A stretch of 64,000 nucleotides of DNA from the NCBI GenBank assembly GCA_002102225.1, contig LQPB01000017.1:1-64000 (forward strand). The letters run 5' to 3'. Shown one piece after another: positions 40,561-51,187 of the stretch. The stretch comes from Mycobacterium interjectum. GTDB lineage: Bacteria; Actinomycetota; Actinomycetes; Mycobacteriales; Mycobacteriaceae. How positions within the stretch are numbered: position 1 is the stretch's first letter; every line of letters starts with the position of its first letter. The notes beneath the pieces are model-generated. The model searched no databases, was not told the DNA's origin, and saw only the letters and a program-made list of their open reading frames with translations. The translations under genes were made by a program, and so were the position numbers.

Positions 40561-42255
40561 GTGTCCGGACGTCGGCGTGGTGATCGGGGTCGGGTGGCGT
40601 CCAACCCGGGTCGCCGCGCCCGCCCGGACCGCAACGGATCCCCCGGCCAGCATCCGGGCATGGCCAACTATCCCGCCGACGCCGGCCGGGGCCGGTCGCG
40701 CCGGCCGCCGCCGATGCCGAGCGCGAACCGCTACCTGCCCCCGCTGCGCGAGCAGTCCGAGCCCGACCGCGGTAGCGGCGCGCCCCCGCGTGGTCCCGCC
40801 GCTGAACGCATCACGGTCACCCGCGCCGCGGCGATGCGAAGCCGCGAAATGGGATCGCGCATGTACTGGATGGTGCAGCGGGCCGCCACCGCCGACGGCG
40901 CCGACAAGTCCGGCCTGACCGCCCTGACGTGGCCGGTGGTCGCCAACTTCGCGGTGGATGCCGCGATGGCCGTCGCGCTTGCCAACACGCTGTTCTTCGC
41001 CGCGGCCAGCGGGGAGAGCAAGTCCAAGGTGGCGCTGTACCTGTTGATCACCATCGCGCCATTCGCGGTGATCGCGCCGCTCATCGGTCCGGCGCTGGAC
41101 CGCCTCCAGCACGGCCGGCGCGTCGCCCTGGCGCTGTCCTTCGCGCTGCGCACCGCGCTGGCGGTGCTGCTGATCATGAACTACGACGGCGCCACGGGCA
41201 GCTACCCGTCGATGGTGCTCTACCCCTGCGCGCTGGCCATGATGGTGCTCTCCAAGTCGTTCAGCGTGCTGCGCAGCGCGGTGACGCCGAGGGTGATGCC
41301 GCCGACGATCGACCTGGTGCGGGTCAATTCCCGGCTGACCGTGTTCGGCCTTCTGGGCGGCACGATCGCCGGCGGCGCGATCGCGGGCGGCGTCGAGTTC
41401 GCCTGCACCCATTTGTTCAAGCTGCCGGGCGCGTTGTTCGTCGTAATCGGCGTGACGATCGCCGGCGCCCTGCTGTCGATGCGGATCCCGCGCTGGGTCG
41501 AGGTGACCGCGGGTGAGGTGCCGGCCACCCTGAGCTATCGCAACGGCAGCGGCCCGCCGCGACGAGGCTGGCCCGAAGAGGTCCGCAAGGTGGGCGGGAC
41601 CCTTCGGCAACCGTTGGGCCGCAACATCATCACCTCGCTGTGGGGCAATTGCACCATCAAGGTGATGGTCGGCTTCCTGTTCTTGTACCCAGCGTTCGTG
41701 GCCAAGGCGCACCAATCCAACGGGTGGGCCCAACTGGCCATGCTGGGCATGATCGGCGCCGCGGCGGGCATCGGCAACTTCGCGGGCAACTTCACCAGCG
41801 CCCGCCTGAAGCTGGGCAGGCCGGCCGTGCTGGTGGTGCGCTGCACGGTCGCGGTGTGCGCGGTCGCGTTGGCGGCGTCGGTGGCGGGCACCCTGATGGC
41901 GGCCGTGATCGCCACCCTGGTCACCTCGGGGTCCAGTGCGATCGCCAAGGCCTCGCTCGATGCCTCCTTGCAACACGACCTGCCCGAGGAGTCGCGCGCG
42001 TCGGGATTCGGAAGGTCGGAATCCACCCTGCAGCTGGCGTGGGTGCTGGGCGGGGCGCTCGGCGTGCTCGTGTACACCGAACTGTGGGTCGGCTTCACCG
42101 CGGTCAGCGCGCTGCTCATCCTCGGCCTGGCCCAGACCCTGGTCAGCTTCCGCGGCAACTCGCTGATCCCCGGCCTCGGCGGCAACCGGCCCGTCATGGT
42201 CGAGCAGGAGGGCCTGCGCCAGGGCACCGGAAGGCCGGCGGCGGTGCCTGAGTGA
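40561..42255 (+). CDS. MFS transporter with long basic N-terminal tail (Rv0876c-like)
   Basis: The 564-aa protein has about 120 residues of basic, proline-rich cytoplasmic N-terminus, then 12 predicted membrane helices of the major facilitator type (for example LYLLITIAPFAVIAPLIGPALDRLQHGRRVALALSFALRTALAVLLIM). Rv0876c (548 aa) is the counterpart. Substrate is unknown. GTG 40561 is the first start after an upstream stop, and the tail is conserved in length with M. tuberculosis. The next gene starts at GTG 42252, overlapping the TGA by 4 nt. Confidence 0.88.
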   Translation: MSGRRRGDRGRVASNPGRRARPDRNGSPGQHPGMANYPADAGRGRSRRPPPMPSANRYLPPLREQSEPDRGSGAPPRGPAAERITVTRAAAMRSREMGSRMYWMVQRAATADGADKSGLTALTWPVVANFAVDAAMAVALANTLFFAAASGESKSKVALYLLITIAPFAVIAPLIGPALDRLQHGRRVALALSFALRTALAVLLIMNYDGATGSYPSMVLYPCALAMMVLSKSFSVLRSAVTPRVMPPTIDLVRVNSRLTVFGLLGGTIAGGAIAGGVEFACTHLFKLPGALFVVIGVTIAGALLSMRIPRWVEVTAGEVPATLSYRNGSGPPRRGWPEEVRKVGGTLRQPLGRNIITSLWGNCTIKVMVGFLFLYPAFVAKAHQSNGWAQLAMLGMIGAAAGIGNFAGNFTSARLKLGRPAVLVVRCTVAVCAVALAASVAGTLMAAVIATLVTSGSSAIAKASLDASLQHDLPEESRASGFGRSESTLQLAWVLGGALGVLVYTELWVGFTAVSALLILGLAQTLVSFRGNSLIPGLGGNRPVMVEQEGLRQGTGRPAAVPE

Positions 42256-42755
42256 AACGCGGTGCGGTCATGCTCGTCGCGGCCGTGGTGGCGCTGGCGT
42301 GCATCGGGGCCGGGGTCGGCGCATGGCTGCTAGTACGCCCGCACGGTGTGCAGCGACCCGAGATCAGCGCGTACTCGCACGGCCACCTGACGCGGGTCGG
42401 GCCGTACCTGTATTGCAATGTGCTCAACCTCAACGACTGCCAGACGCCGCAAACCCAGGGCGAGCTGCCGTTCAATGAGCGCTACCCGGTGCAACTTTCG
42501 GTCCCCGAGGCCATCGCGCGCGCGCCGTGGCGGCTGTTGCAGGTGTACGAGGACCCCGCCAACACCGCCATGACCATTTTCCGGCCGGGCAGCCGCTTCG
42601 CGGTGACCATCCCGACGGTCGACCCGCAGCGCGGGCGGCTGACCGGGATCGTGGTGCAGTTGCTGACGTTGGTGGTCGACGAAGGCCAGTCGAATGACAC
42701 CAGCATGGTCCGCGCCGTCCCGCACGCGGAATGGTCGGTGCGCCTGACGTCCTAA
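42252..42755 (+). CDS. DUF2771 secreted or membrane-anchored protein (Rv0875c-like)
   Basis: The 167-aa protein has an N-terminal hydrophobic segment (AVMLVAAVVALACIGAGVGAWLLV) that acts as signal or anchor, then a small extracytoplasmic domain with LYCNVLNLNDCQTPQTQGELPF; its two cysteines probably form a disulfide. It fits DUF2771 and Rv0875c (162 aa). The 4-nt GTGA overlap couples it to the upstream transporter, implying they act together at the membrane. It ends 10 bp before a perfect-armed palindrome. Confidence 0.88.
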   Translation: MKRGAVMLVAAVVALACIGAGVGAWLLVRPHGVQRPEISAYSHGHLTRVGPYLYCNVLNLNDCQTPQTQGELPFNERYPVQLSVPEAIARAPWRLLQVYEDPANTAMTIFRPGSRFAVTIPTVDPQRGRLTGIVVQLLTLVVDEGQSNDTSMVRAVPHAEWSVRLTS

Positions 42756-42765
42756 CTTCCCGTCG

Positions 42766-42818
42766 AGCGTCGACTTGTTGCGCCGAAACGGGGTGGTTTC
42801 TCGCCACAAGTCGACGCT
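42766..42818. repeat. Long palindrome upstream of the DUF559 gene (copy C)
   Basis: Arms AGCGTCGACTTG (42766-42777) and CAAGTCGACGCT (42807-42818) are a perfect 12-bp inverted repeat. The 29-nt interior pairs further (GAAAC/GTTTC), giving an almost continuous hairpin. The left half shares CTTGTTGCGCCGAAACGG exactly with the palindrome at 43731-43783 on the other side of the nuclease-like gene. Confidence 0.85.
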
Positions 42819-42856
42819 GGACCGAAGATGTCGGGGCCGCCCGGCACCGTGTGCGC

Positions 42857-43723
42857 ATGGAAATCCTGCACTGGCCATTCAGAGGCACCGACGCGCTCGC
42901 CGCCGGGGTGGTGACCCGGCATCGGTTGCGGACCGATTTCGAGATGGTTCATCGCAACGTCTACATCCGCCGCGGGCAGAAGCTGACGCCCGTAACCCGC
43001 GCGGTGGCCGCATGGCTGTGGTCGGGCCGGACCGCGACGATGGCGGGCTTATCCGCTGCGGCGTTGCACCGCACGGCGTGGATCGACGACTGGCTGCCGG
43101 CCGAGCTGAACCGGCCCAGCCGCGACAAGGCTCGCGGCATCATTGTGCACAGCGACACGTTGGACGACGACGAAACGTCCGTACGCGACGGCATTCGCAT
43201 CACCACGCCGGCCCGCACCGCATTCGACCTCGGAAGACGAAAGGGTTTGGCTGCGGCCGTGATTCGGTTGGACGCGCTCATGCGCGCGACCGGGGTCAAG
43301 GCGGCTGACATCGAGCTCGTCGCGGACCGCCATCGCGGCGCACGCGGGCTGACTCAGTTGCGACGGGTGTTGCATCTGGCCGATGACGGAGCGGAGTCGC
43401 CGTACGAGACGAATACCCGCCTGGCCCTCGTCGGCGCCGGGCTGCCGCGTCCCCAGACCCAGATTGAGGTGCTCAACGAGTGGGGTTGGGTTATGGCCCG
43501 GATCGATATGGGATGGGAGGAGTGGAAGGTCGGCGTCGAATTCGACGGCTCGCACCATTGGACCGATCCCGCGCAGCGAAGCCGGGACATCGACCGACTG
43601 GCCGAACTCGAGGCGCGCGGTTGGGCGATCATCCGCGTCAGCGCCGAGATGTTGCGGAACCGACCCCACGTCGTCGTTGCGCGTGTCCATCGTGCCCTGC
43701 TCGCGGCGGGCTGCCGCCTATGA
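42857..43723 (+). CDS. AbiEi-like/DUF559 nuclease-fold protein
   Basis: The 288-aa protein has an N-terminal winged-helix, AbiEi-antitoxin-like half (residues 11-125: VVTRHRLRTDFEMVHRNVYIRRG, SAAALHRTAWIDDW, TTPARTAFDLGRR) and a C-terminal DUF559/Vsr-like PD-(D/E)xK half. Likely catalytic residues are E184, D217, E228 and D230 in VGVEFDGSHHW, with RSRDIDRLAELEARGWAIIRVS after. DNA binding and cleavage are plausible but unproven. ATG 42857 is chosen (GTG 42851 is adjacent). The gene is framed by two related palindromes, 38 bp upstream and 7 bp downstream, and seems absent from this place in M. tuberculosis. Confidence 0.8.
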   Translation: MEILHWPFRGTDALAAGVVTRHRLRTDFEMVHRNVYIRRGQKLTPVTRAVAAWLWSGRTATMAGLSAAALHRTAWIDDWLPAELNRPSRDKARGIIVHSDTLDDDETSVRDGIRITTPARTAFDLGRRKGLAAAVIRLDALMRATGVKAADIELVADRHRGARGLTQLRRVLHLADDGAESPYETNTRLALVGAGLPRPQTQIEVLNEWGWVMARIDMGWEEWKVGVEFDGSHHWTDPAQRSRDIDRLAELEARGWAIIRVSAEMLRNRPHVVVARVHRALLAAGCRL

Positions 43724-43730
43724 CTGGCCC

Positions 43731-43783
43731 AACGTGGACTTGTTGCGCCGAAACGGCAAGATGTCGTGCAACAAGTCGATGTT
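43731..43783. repeat. Long palindrome downstream of the DUF559 gene (copy D)
   Basis: Arms AACGTGGACTTGTTGC (43731-43746) and GCAACAAGTCGATGTT (43768-43783) pair at 14 of 16 positions around a 21-nt loop. It shares CTTGTTGCGCCGAAACGG in the same orientation with the palindrome at 42766-42818. It sits between the convergent ends of the DUF559 gene and the glutathionyl-hydroquinone-reductase-like gene and may also terminate transcription. Confidence 0.85.
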
Positions 43784-43798
43784 CGGCTCGAAACTAAC

Positions 43799-44803
<1,005 letters not shown>

Positions 44804-44825
44804 GGCGACAATTCTGCCCGCGAAC

Positions 44826-46751
44826 TCAGGTCAGGAATCGGCGGGCCAGATTGGCCTCGGTCGACGCACCCGGTTCCCAGTGCGCGATCCACGGCCCGGT
44901 GCCCTCCGACTGGTCGAGGATGCCGTCCTCCAGCCAGGTGTAGTGGCCCTCCAGCACGTCGTGGGTCAACCGAACGTCGCTGCTGTCGGTGTTGGACCAC
45001 AACGCCTCAAACAGCGCCTCCACCCGTAGCGTCGCTTGCTCACAGAACGTTTCGGCCAGCTCGTACGCCTGCCGGCCGACGACGGGATCCGCGGCCCGCT
45101 GCCCCTCGGCGCGCACGCACGCCGCGGACATCGCGAACAGTTCCGCGCCGATGTCGACGATCCGGCCCAGGAACCCCTGCCGTTGCTCGAGCCTGGCCTG
45201 CCAGCGCGCCATCCCGTAGAAGGTGTTGCGGGCCAGCTTGCGCGTCGAGCGTTCGACGAACCGCAGGTGCGACGCCAACGAGCCGAACTCGCTGTACGCG
45301 GTCGGCCGCTGACCTTCACCGAACACCAGCTGCGGCAACCACTTTGCGTAGAACCCGCTCGCGCCGACGGCCGCGGCGGCCTTCTGCCGCAGGCCCGTGT
45401 CGGGCTTGGCGAGGTCGCCGGCCGCGGTCAGGTGGGCATCGACCGCCTCGCGCGCGATGAGCAGCCGCATGATCTCGCTGGAACCCTCGAAGATGCGGTT
45501 GATCCGCAGGTCGCGCACCACCTGCTCGGCGGGCACCGCGCGCTCCCCGCGCGCTGCCAGGGACTCCGCGGTCTCGTAGCCCCGGCCGCCGCGGATCTGC
45601 AAGAGCTCGTCGGCGATGCGGCAGGCCATTTCGCTGGACCACAACTTGGCCAGCGCCGCCTCCATTCTGATGTCGTTGCGGCCTTCGTCGGCCATCTGGG
45701 CGGACAGCTCGAGCACCGCGTCGAGCGCGTAGGTAGTGGCGGCGATGAACGAGATCTTGCTCGCCACCGCTTCGTGATTGCCGAGCGGCTTGCCCCACTG
45801 CACGCGCTCACCGGACCATTCGCGGGCTACCTTGAGCGCCCACTTCGACGACCCCGTCGCGCTGGCCGGGATCGACAGCCGCCCGGCGTTGAGCGTGGTC
45901 AGTGCGATCTTCAGTCCCTCGCCTTCCCGGCCGATCAGGTTCTCGGCGGGCACCCGGACGCCGTGCAGCCTGGTCACACCGTTCTCGATGCCGCGTAATC
46001 CCATGAACTTGTTGCGCCGCTCCACGGTGATCCCGGGTGAATCGGCCTCGACGACGAAGGCGCTGATGCCGCCGCGATGCCCGTCGCTCTTGGGCACGCG
46101 GGCCATGACGACCAGCAACTCGGCGACCACGCCGTTGGTCGTCCACAACTTCACGCCCTCGAGTTCGTAGGCCTTCCCGTCCTCGACGGGGGTAGCCGTC
46201 GACGCCAGGCGAGCGGGGTCGGAGCCGACGTCGGGCTCGGTGAGCAGAAATGCCGAGACCGCACCGGCGGCGCAGCGCGGCAAGAACTTCTGCTTTTGTT
46301 CGTCGGTTCCGGCGAGTTTGAGCGGCTCGGGCACCCCGATCGACTGATGGGCCGACAGCAGCGCGCCCAGGCTGGGGTGCACCGACGAAACCATCACCAG
46401 TGCCCGGTTGTAGGCAACCTGCGACATGCCCAGACCGCCGTACTCGGTGGGGATCTTCATCCCGAAGCAGCCCAGTTGGGCCAGGCCCTTGACGTATTCG
46501 TCCGGAATCTGGGCGTCGCGTTCGATGACGCTGCCGTCGACGCCGGCGAGGAACTCGCGCAGCCGGGCGAGGAAGGCCCCGATGCGCTCTTCGTCGGCCG
46601 CCGACGGCTTCGGAAACGGATGAATGAGGTCTAGCGGAAAGTGGCCAAGAAAGAGTTCTTTGGCGAACGACGGTTTTTCCCAACCACTTTCGCGGGATTC
46701 TTCGGCGAGCGCCCTGGCTTGTTCCTCGGTGACCTGCGCTTGCTGTGCCAT
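44826..46751 (-). CDS. fadE10: Acyl-CoA dehydrogenase FadE10
   Basis: The 641-aa flavoprotein has FGMKIPTEYGGLGMSQVAYNRALV, SAFLLTEPDVGSDPARLAS (FAD/substrate motif), GLRGIENGVTRLHGVRVPAENLIG, and a catalytic-region segment RDLRINRIFEGSSEIMRLLIAREAVD. About 180 extra C-terminal residues form a second helical domain as in long ACADs. It should desaturate acyl-CoA at C2-C3. Rv0873 (650 aa) is the counterpart. GAGGAGG precedes ATG 46751. A palindrome related to the pdxH/citA site lies 80-95 nt upstream. Confidence 0.95.
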   Translation of the reverse strand: MAQQAQVTEEQARALAEESRESGWEKPSFAKELFLGHFPLDLIHPFPKPSAADEERIGAFLARLREFLAGVDGSVIERDAQIPDEYVKGLAQLGCFGMKIPTEYGGLGMSQVAYNRALVMVSSVHPSLGALLSAHQSIGVPEPLKLAGTDEQKQKFLPRCAAGAVSAFLLTEPDVGSDPARLASTATPVEDGKAYELEGVKLWTTNGVVAELLVVMARVPKSDGHRGGISAFVVEADSPGITVERRNKFMGLRGIENGVTRLHGVRVPAENLIGREGEGLKIALTTLNAGRLSIPASATGSSKWALKVAREWSGERVQWGKPLGNHEAVASKISFIAATTYALDAVLELSAQMADEGRNDIRMEAALAKLWSSEMACRIADELLQIRGGRGYETAESLAARGERAVPAEQVVRDLRINRIFEGSSEIMRLLIAREAVDAHLTAAGDLAKPDTGLRQKAAAAVGASGFYAKWLPQLVFGEGQRPTAYSEFGSLASHLRFVERSTRKLARNTFYGMARWQARLEQRQGFLGRIVDIGAELFAMSAACVRAEGQRAADPVVGRQAYELAETFCEQATLRVEALFEALWSNTDSSDVRLTHDVLEGHYTWLEDGILDQSEGTGPWIAHWEPGASTEANLARRFLT

Positions 46752-46830
46752 CGCCGCCTCCTCGCTACGACCCACGTCGAGGCTCGAGTACCCGGCATCG
46801 GCCCGAATACCACGGCCTACGCCTGTCGAA

Positions 46831-46846
46831 GTTACCACCCGGTAGC
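46831..46846. promoter_or_regulatory. Palindrome upstream of fadE10 related to the pdxH/citA site
   Basis: GTTACCACCCGGTAGC agrees with GCTACCGGCCGGTAGC (30299-30314) at 13 of 16 positions and keeps the TACC/GGTA core with the same spacing. It sits 80 bp upstream of the fadE10 ATG and 38 bp after the cspB stop in plus-strand terms. It is a candidate operator for a shared regulator. Confidence 0.5.
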
Positions 46847-46883
46847 TTCACCGCGTAGGGGTGCTTCGCGGGCCACCGCCCAG

Positions 46884-47291
46884 TTAGGAGTCGAGCTCCC
46901 GGGCCACCGCCTTGACCACCTCGGAGACCCGGCGGGCGGTCTTGCGGTCCGGGTAGCGGCCTTTGCGCAACTCCGGCTGCACGGCGCCCTCCAGCAGCGT
47001 GATCATGTCCTCGACCATCCCGTGCAGCTCGTCGGGGCTGTGCTTGTGCTCGACCGGCGCCTCGCGCCGCGTCTTGGAAAGGCTGGGCGGGGGATCGATC
47101 AGCTTGAGACTCAACGCCTGTGGTCCGCGCCGGCCCGACGCCACGCCGAATTCCACCCGCTGTCCGGCCTTGAGCCCCTCGACCCCCGCGGGCAACGCCG
47201 ACGAGCGGACGTACACGTCCTCGCCGTCCTCCTGCGAGAGAAAGCCAAACCCCTTGTCGGCGTCGTACCACTTAACCTTGCCGGTCGGCAC
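46884..47291 (-). CDS. cspB: Cold-shock-domain protein CspB
   Basis: The 135-aa protein has an N-terminal cold-shock domain (residues 1-65) with RNP1 KGFGFLSQ and RNP2 VYVRSSAL for single-stranded nucleic acid binding, and a C-terminal helical extension ([50 protein letters not shown]). This is the long form, matching Rv0871 (135 aa). GTG 47291 with AGGTGAG about 5 nt upstream gives that length; GTG 47300 would add three residues. It diverges from the YccF gene. Confidence 0.93.
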   Translation of the reverse strand: MPTGKVKWYDADKGFGFLSQEDGEDVYVRSSALPAGVEGLKAGQRVEFGVASGRRGPQALSLKLIDPPPSLSKTRREAPVEHKHSPDELHGMVEDMITLLEGAVQPELRKGRYPDRKTARRVSEVVKAVARELDS

Positions 47292-47424
47292 TGGTCTCAC
47301 CTGCTTGTCTGACGGATCACTAGGTTGGGCAACGCAAGAAGCGTCCCGCCTGCGCAGGACGCATGTTGGGTTCTGATCCTACTCGGATCGTCGCCTGCCG
47401 AGCACCCCCGTCACCCTGGCACTC

Positions 47425-47441
47425 GGTACCCTGGCAGTACC
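47425..47441. promoter_or_regulatory. Inverted repeat before the YccF-like gene
   Basis: GGTAC at 47425-47429 and GTACC at 47437-47441 form a 5-bp inverted repeat with a 7-bp spacer, 13 bp before ATG 47454 and overlapping the region just upstream of GGAGGA. It could be an operator or a leader hairpin near the ribosome site; the arms are short, so chance is possible. Confidence 0.3.
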
Positions 47442-47453
47442 GCTGGAGGAAAT

Positions 47454-47846
47454 ATGCGCCTGATCCTGAACGTCGTCTGGCTCGTGTTCGGCGGCCTCTG
47501 GATGGCCGCCGGATACTTGCTGGCGGCGCTCATCAGCTTCCTGCTCATCGTCACCATCCCCTTCGGCTTCGCCTCGCTGCGCATCGCGTCGTATGCGCTG
47601 TGGCCGTTCGGTCGGACGATCGTCGACAAGCCCACCGCCGGGACGGGCGCCCTCATCGGAAATGTCGTGTGGATAGTGCTCTTCGGGCTGTGGCTGGCGA
47701 TCGGTCACCTGGCGAGCGCGGCGGCGATGGCGATCACGCTCATCGGTATTCCGCTGGCGCTGGCCAACCTCAAGATGATCCCCGTGTCGTTGATGCCGCT
47801 GGGCAAGGACATCGTTCCGGCCCGCATGGGAGCGGTGCCCGCATGA
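47454..47846 (+). CDS. YccF-domain membrane protein (Rv0870c-like)
   Basis: The 130-aa protein has two copies of the YccF motif (residues about 1-55 and 65-120), each a hydrophobic hairpin: LILNVVWLVFGGLWMAAGYLLAALISFLLIVTIPFGFASLRIASYALWPFG and LIGNVVWIVLFGLWLAIGHLASAAAMAITLIGIPLALANLKMI. Function is unknown. GGAGGA lies 7 nt before ATG 47454. Its TGA overlaps the moaA2 ATG by 4 nt (ATGA), so it heads the moaA2-moaD2 operon. Rv0870c is the counterpart. Confidence 0.92.
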   Translation: MRLILNVVWLVFGGLWMAAGYLLAALISFLLIVTIPFGFASLRIASYALWPFGRTIVDKPTAGTGALIGNVVWIVLFGLWLAIGHLASAAAMAITLIGIPLALANLKMIPVSLMPLGKDIVPARMGAVPA

Positions 47847-48922
47847 CGCTGACGGCGTTGGGTCTACCGACGGTGCCGGGCCGCAGCGGCGGCGCCGCGG
47901 CCCAAAACGCGCCGGCCAGCGGCCCACTGATGGACACCTACGGGCGCGCCGCCACCGACCTGCGGGTCTCGCTGACCGATCGCTGCAACCTGCGGTGCAG
48001 CTACTGCATGCCTGCCGAGGGGCTGGACTGGCTGCCTTCAGAGCAGCTGCTGCGGCCCGACGAACTGGCCAGGCTGCTGCACATCGCGGTCACCCGGCTC
48101 GGGATCACCAGCGTGCGGTTCACCGGAGGCGAGCCCTTGCTGTCACGCCACCTCGAAGAGGTCGTCGCCGCGGCGGCGCGGCTGCAGCCGCGCCCGGAGA
48201 TCTCGCTGACCACCAATGGGGTGGGGCTGGCGCGGCGGGCGGCGGCCCTCGCCGCGGCGGGCCTGGATCGGGTCAACGTGTCGATGGACAGCGTGGACCC
48301 CGACCACTTCGCGGCCATCACCCGGCGGGACCGGCTCGCCGATGTGCTGGACGGGCTGGCCGCCGCCAAGGAGGCCGGCCTGACGCCGGTGAAGGTCAAC
48401 GCGGTGCTCGACCCCGCGACCGGACGCGACGACGTGGTCGGCCTGTTGCGGTTCTGCCTCGAGCGCGGCTACCAGCTGCGCGTTATCGAGCAGATGCCGC
48501 TGGATGCCGGGCATCAGTGGCGCCGCGGCGCCGCACTGACCGCCGACGACGTGCTGGCGACGCTGCGGCCCCACTTCCGGTTCCGGGCGGATCCCGCTCC
48601 GCGCGGCTCGGCCCCGGCCGAGCTCTATCTGGTCGACACCGGGCCGAACAGCCCGAGCGGAAAGTTCGGCATCGTCGCCTCGGTGTCGCACGCCTTCTGC
48701 TCGACCTGTGATCGCACTCGGCTCACGGCCGACGGCCAGATCCGCAGCTGCCTGTTCTCCGCCGAGGAAACCGATCTGCGGGGCCTGTTGCGCGGCGGCG
48801 CGGACGACGACGCGATCGAGGCGGCGTGGCGCGGTGCCATGTGGAGCAAGCCCGCCGGCCACGGCATCAACGATCCCGACTTCGTCCAGCCCGATCGCCC
48901 GATGAGCGCGATCGGTGGCTAG
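47843..48922 (+). CDS. moaA2: GTP 3',8-cyclase MoaA2
   Basis: The 359-aa radical-SAM enzyme has the cluster motif CNLRCSYC around residues 51-58, GGEPLL (SAM binding), and a C-terminal second-cluster motif CSTCDRTRLTADGQIRSCLF. It ends PMSAIGG, with the conserved C-terminal double glycine. It converts GTP to 3',8-cyclo-dihydro-GTP, the first step of molybdopterin synthesis, with MoaC. It matches Rv0869c (360 aa). ATG 47843 overlaps the YccF stop; moaD2 starts at GTG 48915 before this gene ends. Confidence 0.95.
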   Translation: MTLTALGLPTVPGRSGGAAAQNAPASGPLMDTYGRAATDLRVSLTDRCNLRCSYCMPAEGLDWLPSEQLLRPDELARLLHIAVTRLGITSVRFTGGEPLLSRHLEEVVAAAARLQPRPEISLTTNGVGLARRAAALAAAGLDRVNVSMDSVDPDHFAAITRRDRLADVLDGLAAAKEAGLTPVKVNAVLDPATGRDDVVGLLRFCLERGYQLRVIEQMPLDAGHQWRRGAALTADDVLATLRPHFRFRADPAPRGSAPAELYLVDTGPNSPSGKFGIVASVSHAFCSTCDRTRLTADGQIRSCLFSAEETDLRGLLRGGADDDAIEAAWRGAMWSKPAGHGINDPDFVQPDRPMSAIGG

Positions 48923-49202
48923 CCCGGTGGAAGCTGCGGCCGAGGCGGAGGGAATCCAGGTGACCGTCCGCTACTTCGCCGCCGCGCGCGCGGCCGCCGG
49001 GGTCGAGGCGGAGACGGTGGTGGTGCGTCCCGGGACCACGGTCTCGGGGCTGGTCGAGCGGCTCGCCGCTCGTGGATCGCGGCTCGCCACCGTGCTGACC
49101 CGATGCTCGTATCTGTGCGACGGAATCGCCGTTCGCGACGAGACCGCCGCGTTACATCCCGGTGACACGGTCGACGTTCTGCCGCCCTTCGCGGGCGGAT
49201 AG
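48915..49202 (+). CDS. moaD2: Molybdopterin synthase small subunit MoaD2
   Basis: The 95-aa ubiquitin-like protein has QVTVRYFAAARAAAGVEAETVVV, the LVERLAARG helix and a C-terminal ...VDVLPPFAGG. The terminal diglycine becomes a thiocarboxylate that donates sulfur to the pterin with MoaE. It matches Rv0868c (92 aa). GTG 48915 overlaps moaA2 by 8 nt, so translation is coupled. Confidence 0.94.
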   Translation: MASPVEAAAEAEGIQVTVRYFAAARAAAGVEAETVVVRPGTTVSGLVERLAARGSRLATVLTRCSYLCDGIAVRDETAALHPGDTVDVLPPFAGG

Positions 49203-49416
49203 AACTGTGAGATACCTCACGTAACGAAACGATAACGACACAATCACGCTCCGATCTCGGGCGCAATGACCTGCGCAAATCCCTAGTGTTCCTGGGCTTT
49301 TCGCAGATGGCCGTAAGGGAAACGCCCGGTTTCGCTAAACGTGACGGGGCGAACAGAACCCGCTAGCGTCTCGGACGGTTCGCCAATCTCCAGAGTGGTG
49401 TTCCTCCTCGCTTATC
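49203..49416 (+). other. Intergenic region carrying the rpfA promoter
   Basis: No gene is seen between the moaD2 stop and the riboswitch. The sequence is less GC-rich (for example TAACGAAACGATAACGACACAATCACG around 49219-49245 in broken form) and should hold the rpfA promoter. I see no convincing terminator or small ORF in it. Confidence 0.5.
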
Positions 49417-50272
<856 letters not shown>

Positions 50273-50282
50273 TTTCCGGCCG

Positions 50283-50708
50283 CTAGGCCGAGCCGACCCA
50301 TTCTTCGGTTCCGTCGTCGAAGAACTGGTGCTTCCACACCGGTAGCCGGGCCTTGATGGTGTCGACCAGACGGGCGCAGGTGTCGAACGCCGCGCCACGA
50401 TGGTCGGCGGCGACCGCGGACACCAGCGCCGCCTCCCCGATGCGCAGCACGCCGATGCGGTGGCTGGCGGCGATGGCCCGCACGCCGCTGGCCCCCTCGG
50501 CGATCTCGGCCACCACCTGGGCAAGAACCTGCTCGGCCGAAGGGTGCGCGGAATACTCCAGCCGCACCACCCGACGGCCGCCGTCGTGGTCGCGGATCAT
50601 GCCGACGAAGCCGACGACGGCTCCGGCCGACTGATGGCCCACCAACTCTTCGTGCTCCGCCAGGGAAATCGGCGCTTCGGTCATGGCGGCGCGCAAGACG
50701 CGCGTCAT
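50283..50708 (-). CDS. moaE2: Molybdopterin synthase catalytic subunit MoaE2
   Basis: The 141-aa protein has [57 protein letters not shown] and [21 protein letters not shown], which carry the pterin and MoaD contacts. It inserts two sulfurs into cyclic pyranopterin phosphate. It matches Rv0866 (141 aa). ATG 50708 overlaps the mog stop by 4 nt, and a longer frame to 50840 would run inside mog. It is the last gene of the moaC2-mog-moaE2 operon and converges on rpfA with a 10-bp gap. Confidence 0.95.
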   Translation of the reverse strand: MTRVLRAAMTEAPISLAEHEELVGHQSAGAVVGFVGMIRDHDGGRRVVRLEYSAHPSAEQVLAQVVAEIAEGASGVRAIAASHRIGVLRIGEAALVSAVAADHRGAAFDTCARLVDTIKARLPVWKHQFFDDGTEEWVGSA

Positions 50709-51187
50709 CGGTCGTGATCCCCGCCTGCGAGTTGATCGAGCGCGTGGTCGAGAACGTCGGCGAGCACCCCGAGGCCGTCGCGTACGCCGCCGGGTGAACC
50801 TGGCAGATTGACGATCAGCGTCCGGCCGGCCACGCCGCACACGCCACGCGACAGCACCGACGTCGGCACCTTCGGCAGCCCGGAGCGGCGGATCGCGTCG
50901 GCCAGCCCCGGGATCATGTAGTCCAGCACCGCCACGGTCTGGTCCGGGGTGCTGTCGCTGGGCGAGATGCCGGTGCCGCCCGAGGTGATGATCAGGTCGA
51001 CCTCGTCGTCCAGCGCGCCGCGCAGCGCCTCCCCGACCGGCCCCCCATCCTCCACCACCGCGGGCTTTTCGGACGAAAATCCTTGCTGCTCAAGCCATTC
51101 CGTGATAATCGGCCCACACCGGTCGTCGTACACACCTTCCGACGCGCGGGTCGAAGCGATGATCACTCGTGCAGATCGCGCGCCCAT
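50705..51187 (-). CDS. mog: Molybdopterin adenylyltransferase-type protein Mog
   Basis: The 160-aa MoaB/Mog-fold protein has [63 protein letters not shown] and [19 protein letters not shown], the MPT-binding loops. It adenylates molybdopterin before Mo insertion. It equals Rv0865 in length. ATG 51187 overlaps the moaC2 TGA by one base (TGATG), so it is translationally coupled. Confidence 0.94.
   Translation of the reverse strand: MGARSARVIIASTRASEGVYDDRCGPIITEWLEQQGFSSEKPAVVEDGGPVGEALRGALDDEVDLIITSGGTGISPSDSTPDQTVAVLDYMIPGLADAIRRSGLPKVPTSVLSRGVCGVAGRTLIVNLPGSPGGVRDGLGVLADVLDHALDQLAGGDHDR

Noticed and set aside
40425..41976. Upstream extension of the DUF3027 frame to an 833-aa protein
   Set aside because: The extension is antisense to the Rv0876c-like transporter; GTG 40425 with GAGGGGAC fits the family start.
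42766..43783. Insertion sequence with the two palindromes as terminal inverted repeats
   Set aside because: The palindromes share sequence in direct orientation, there is no transposase motif in the enclosed protein, and no target duplication is evident.
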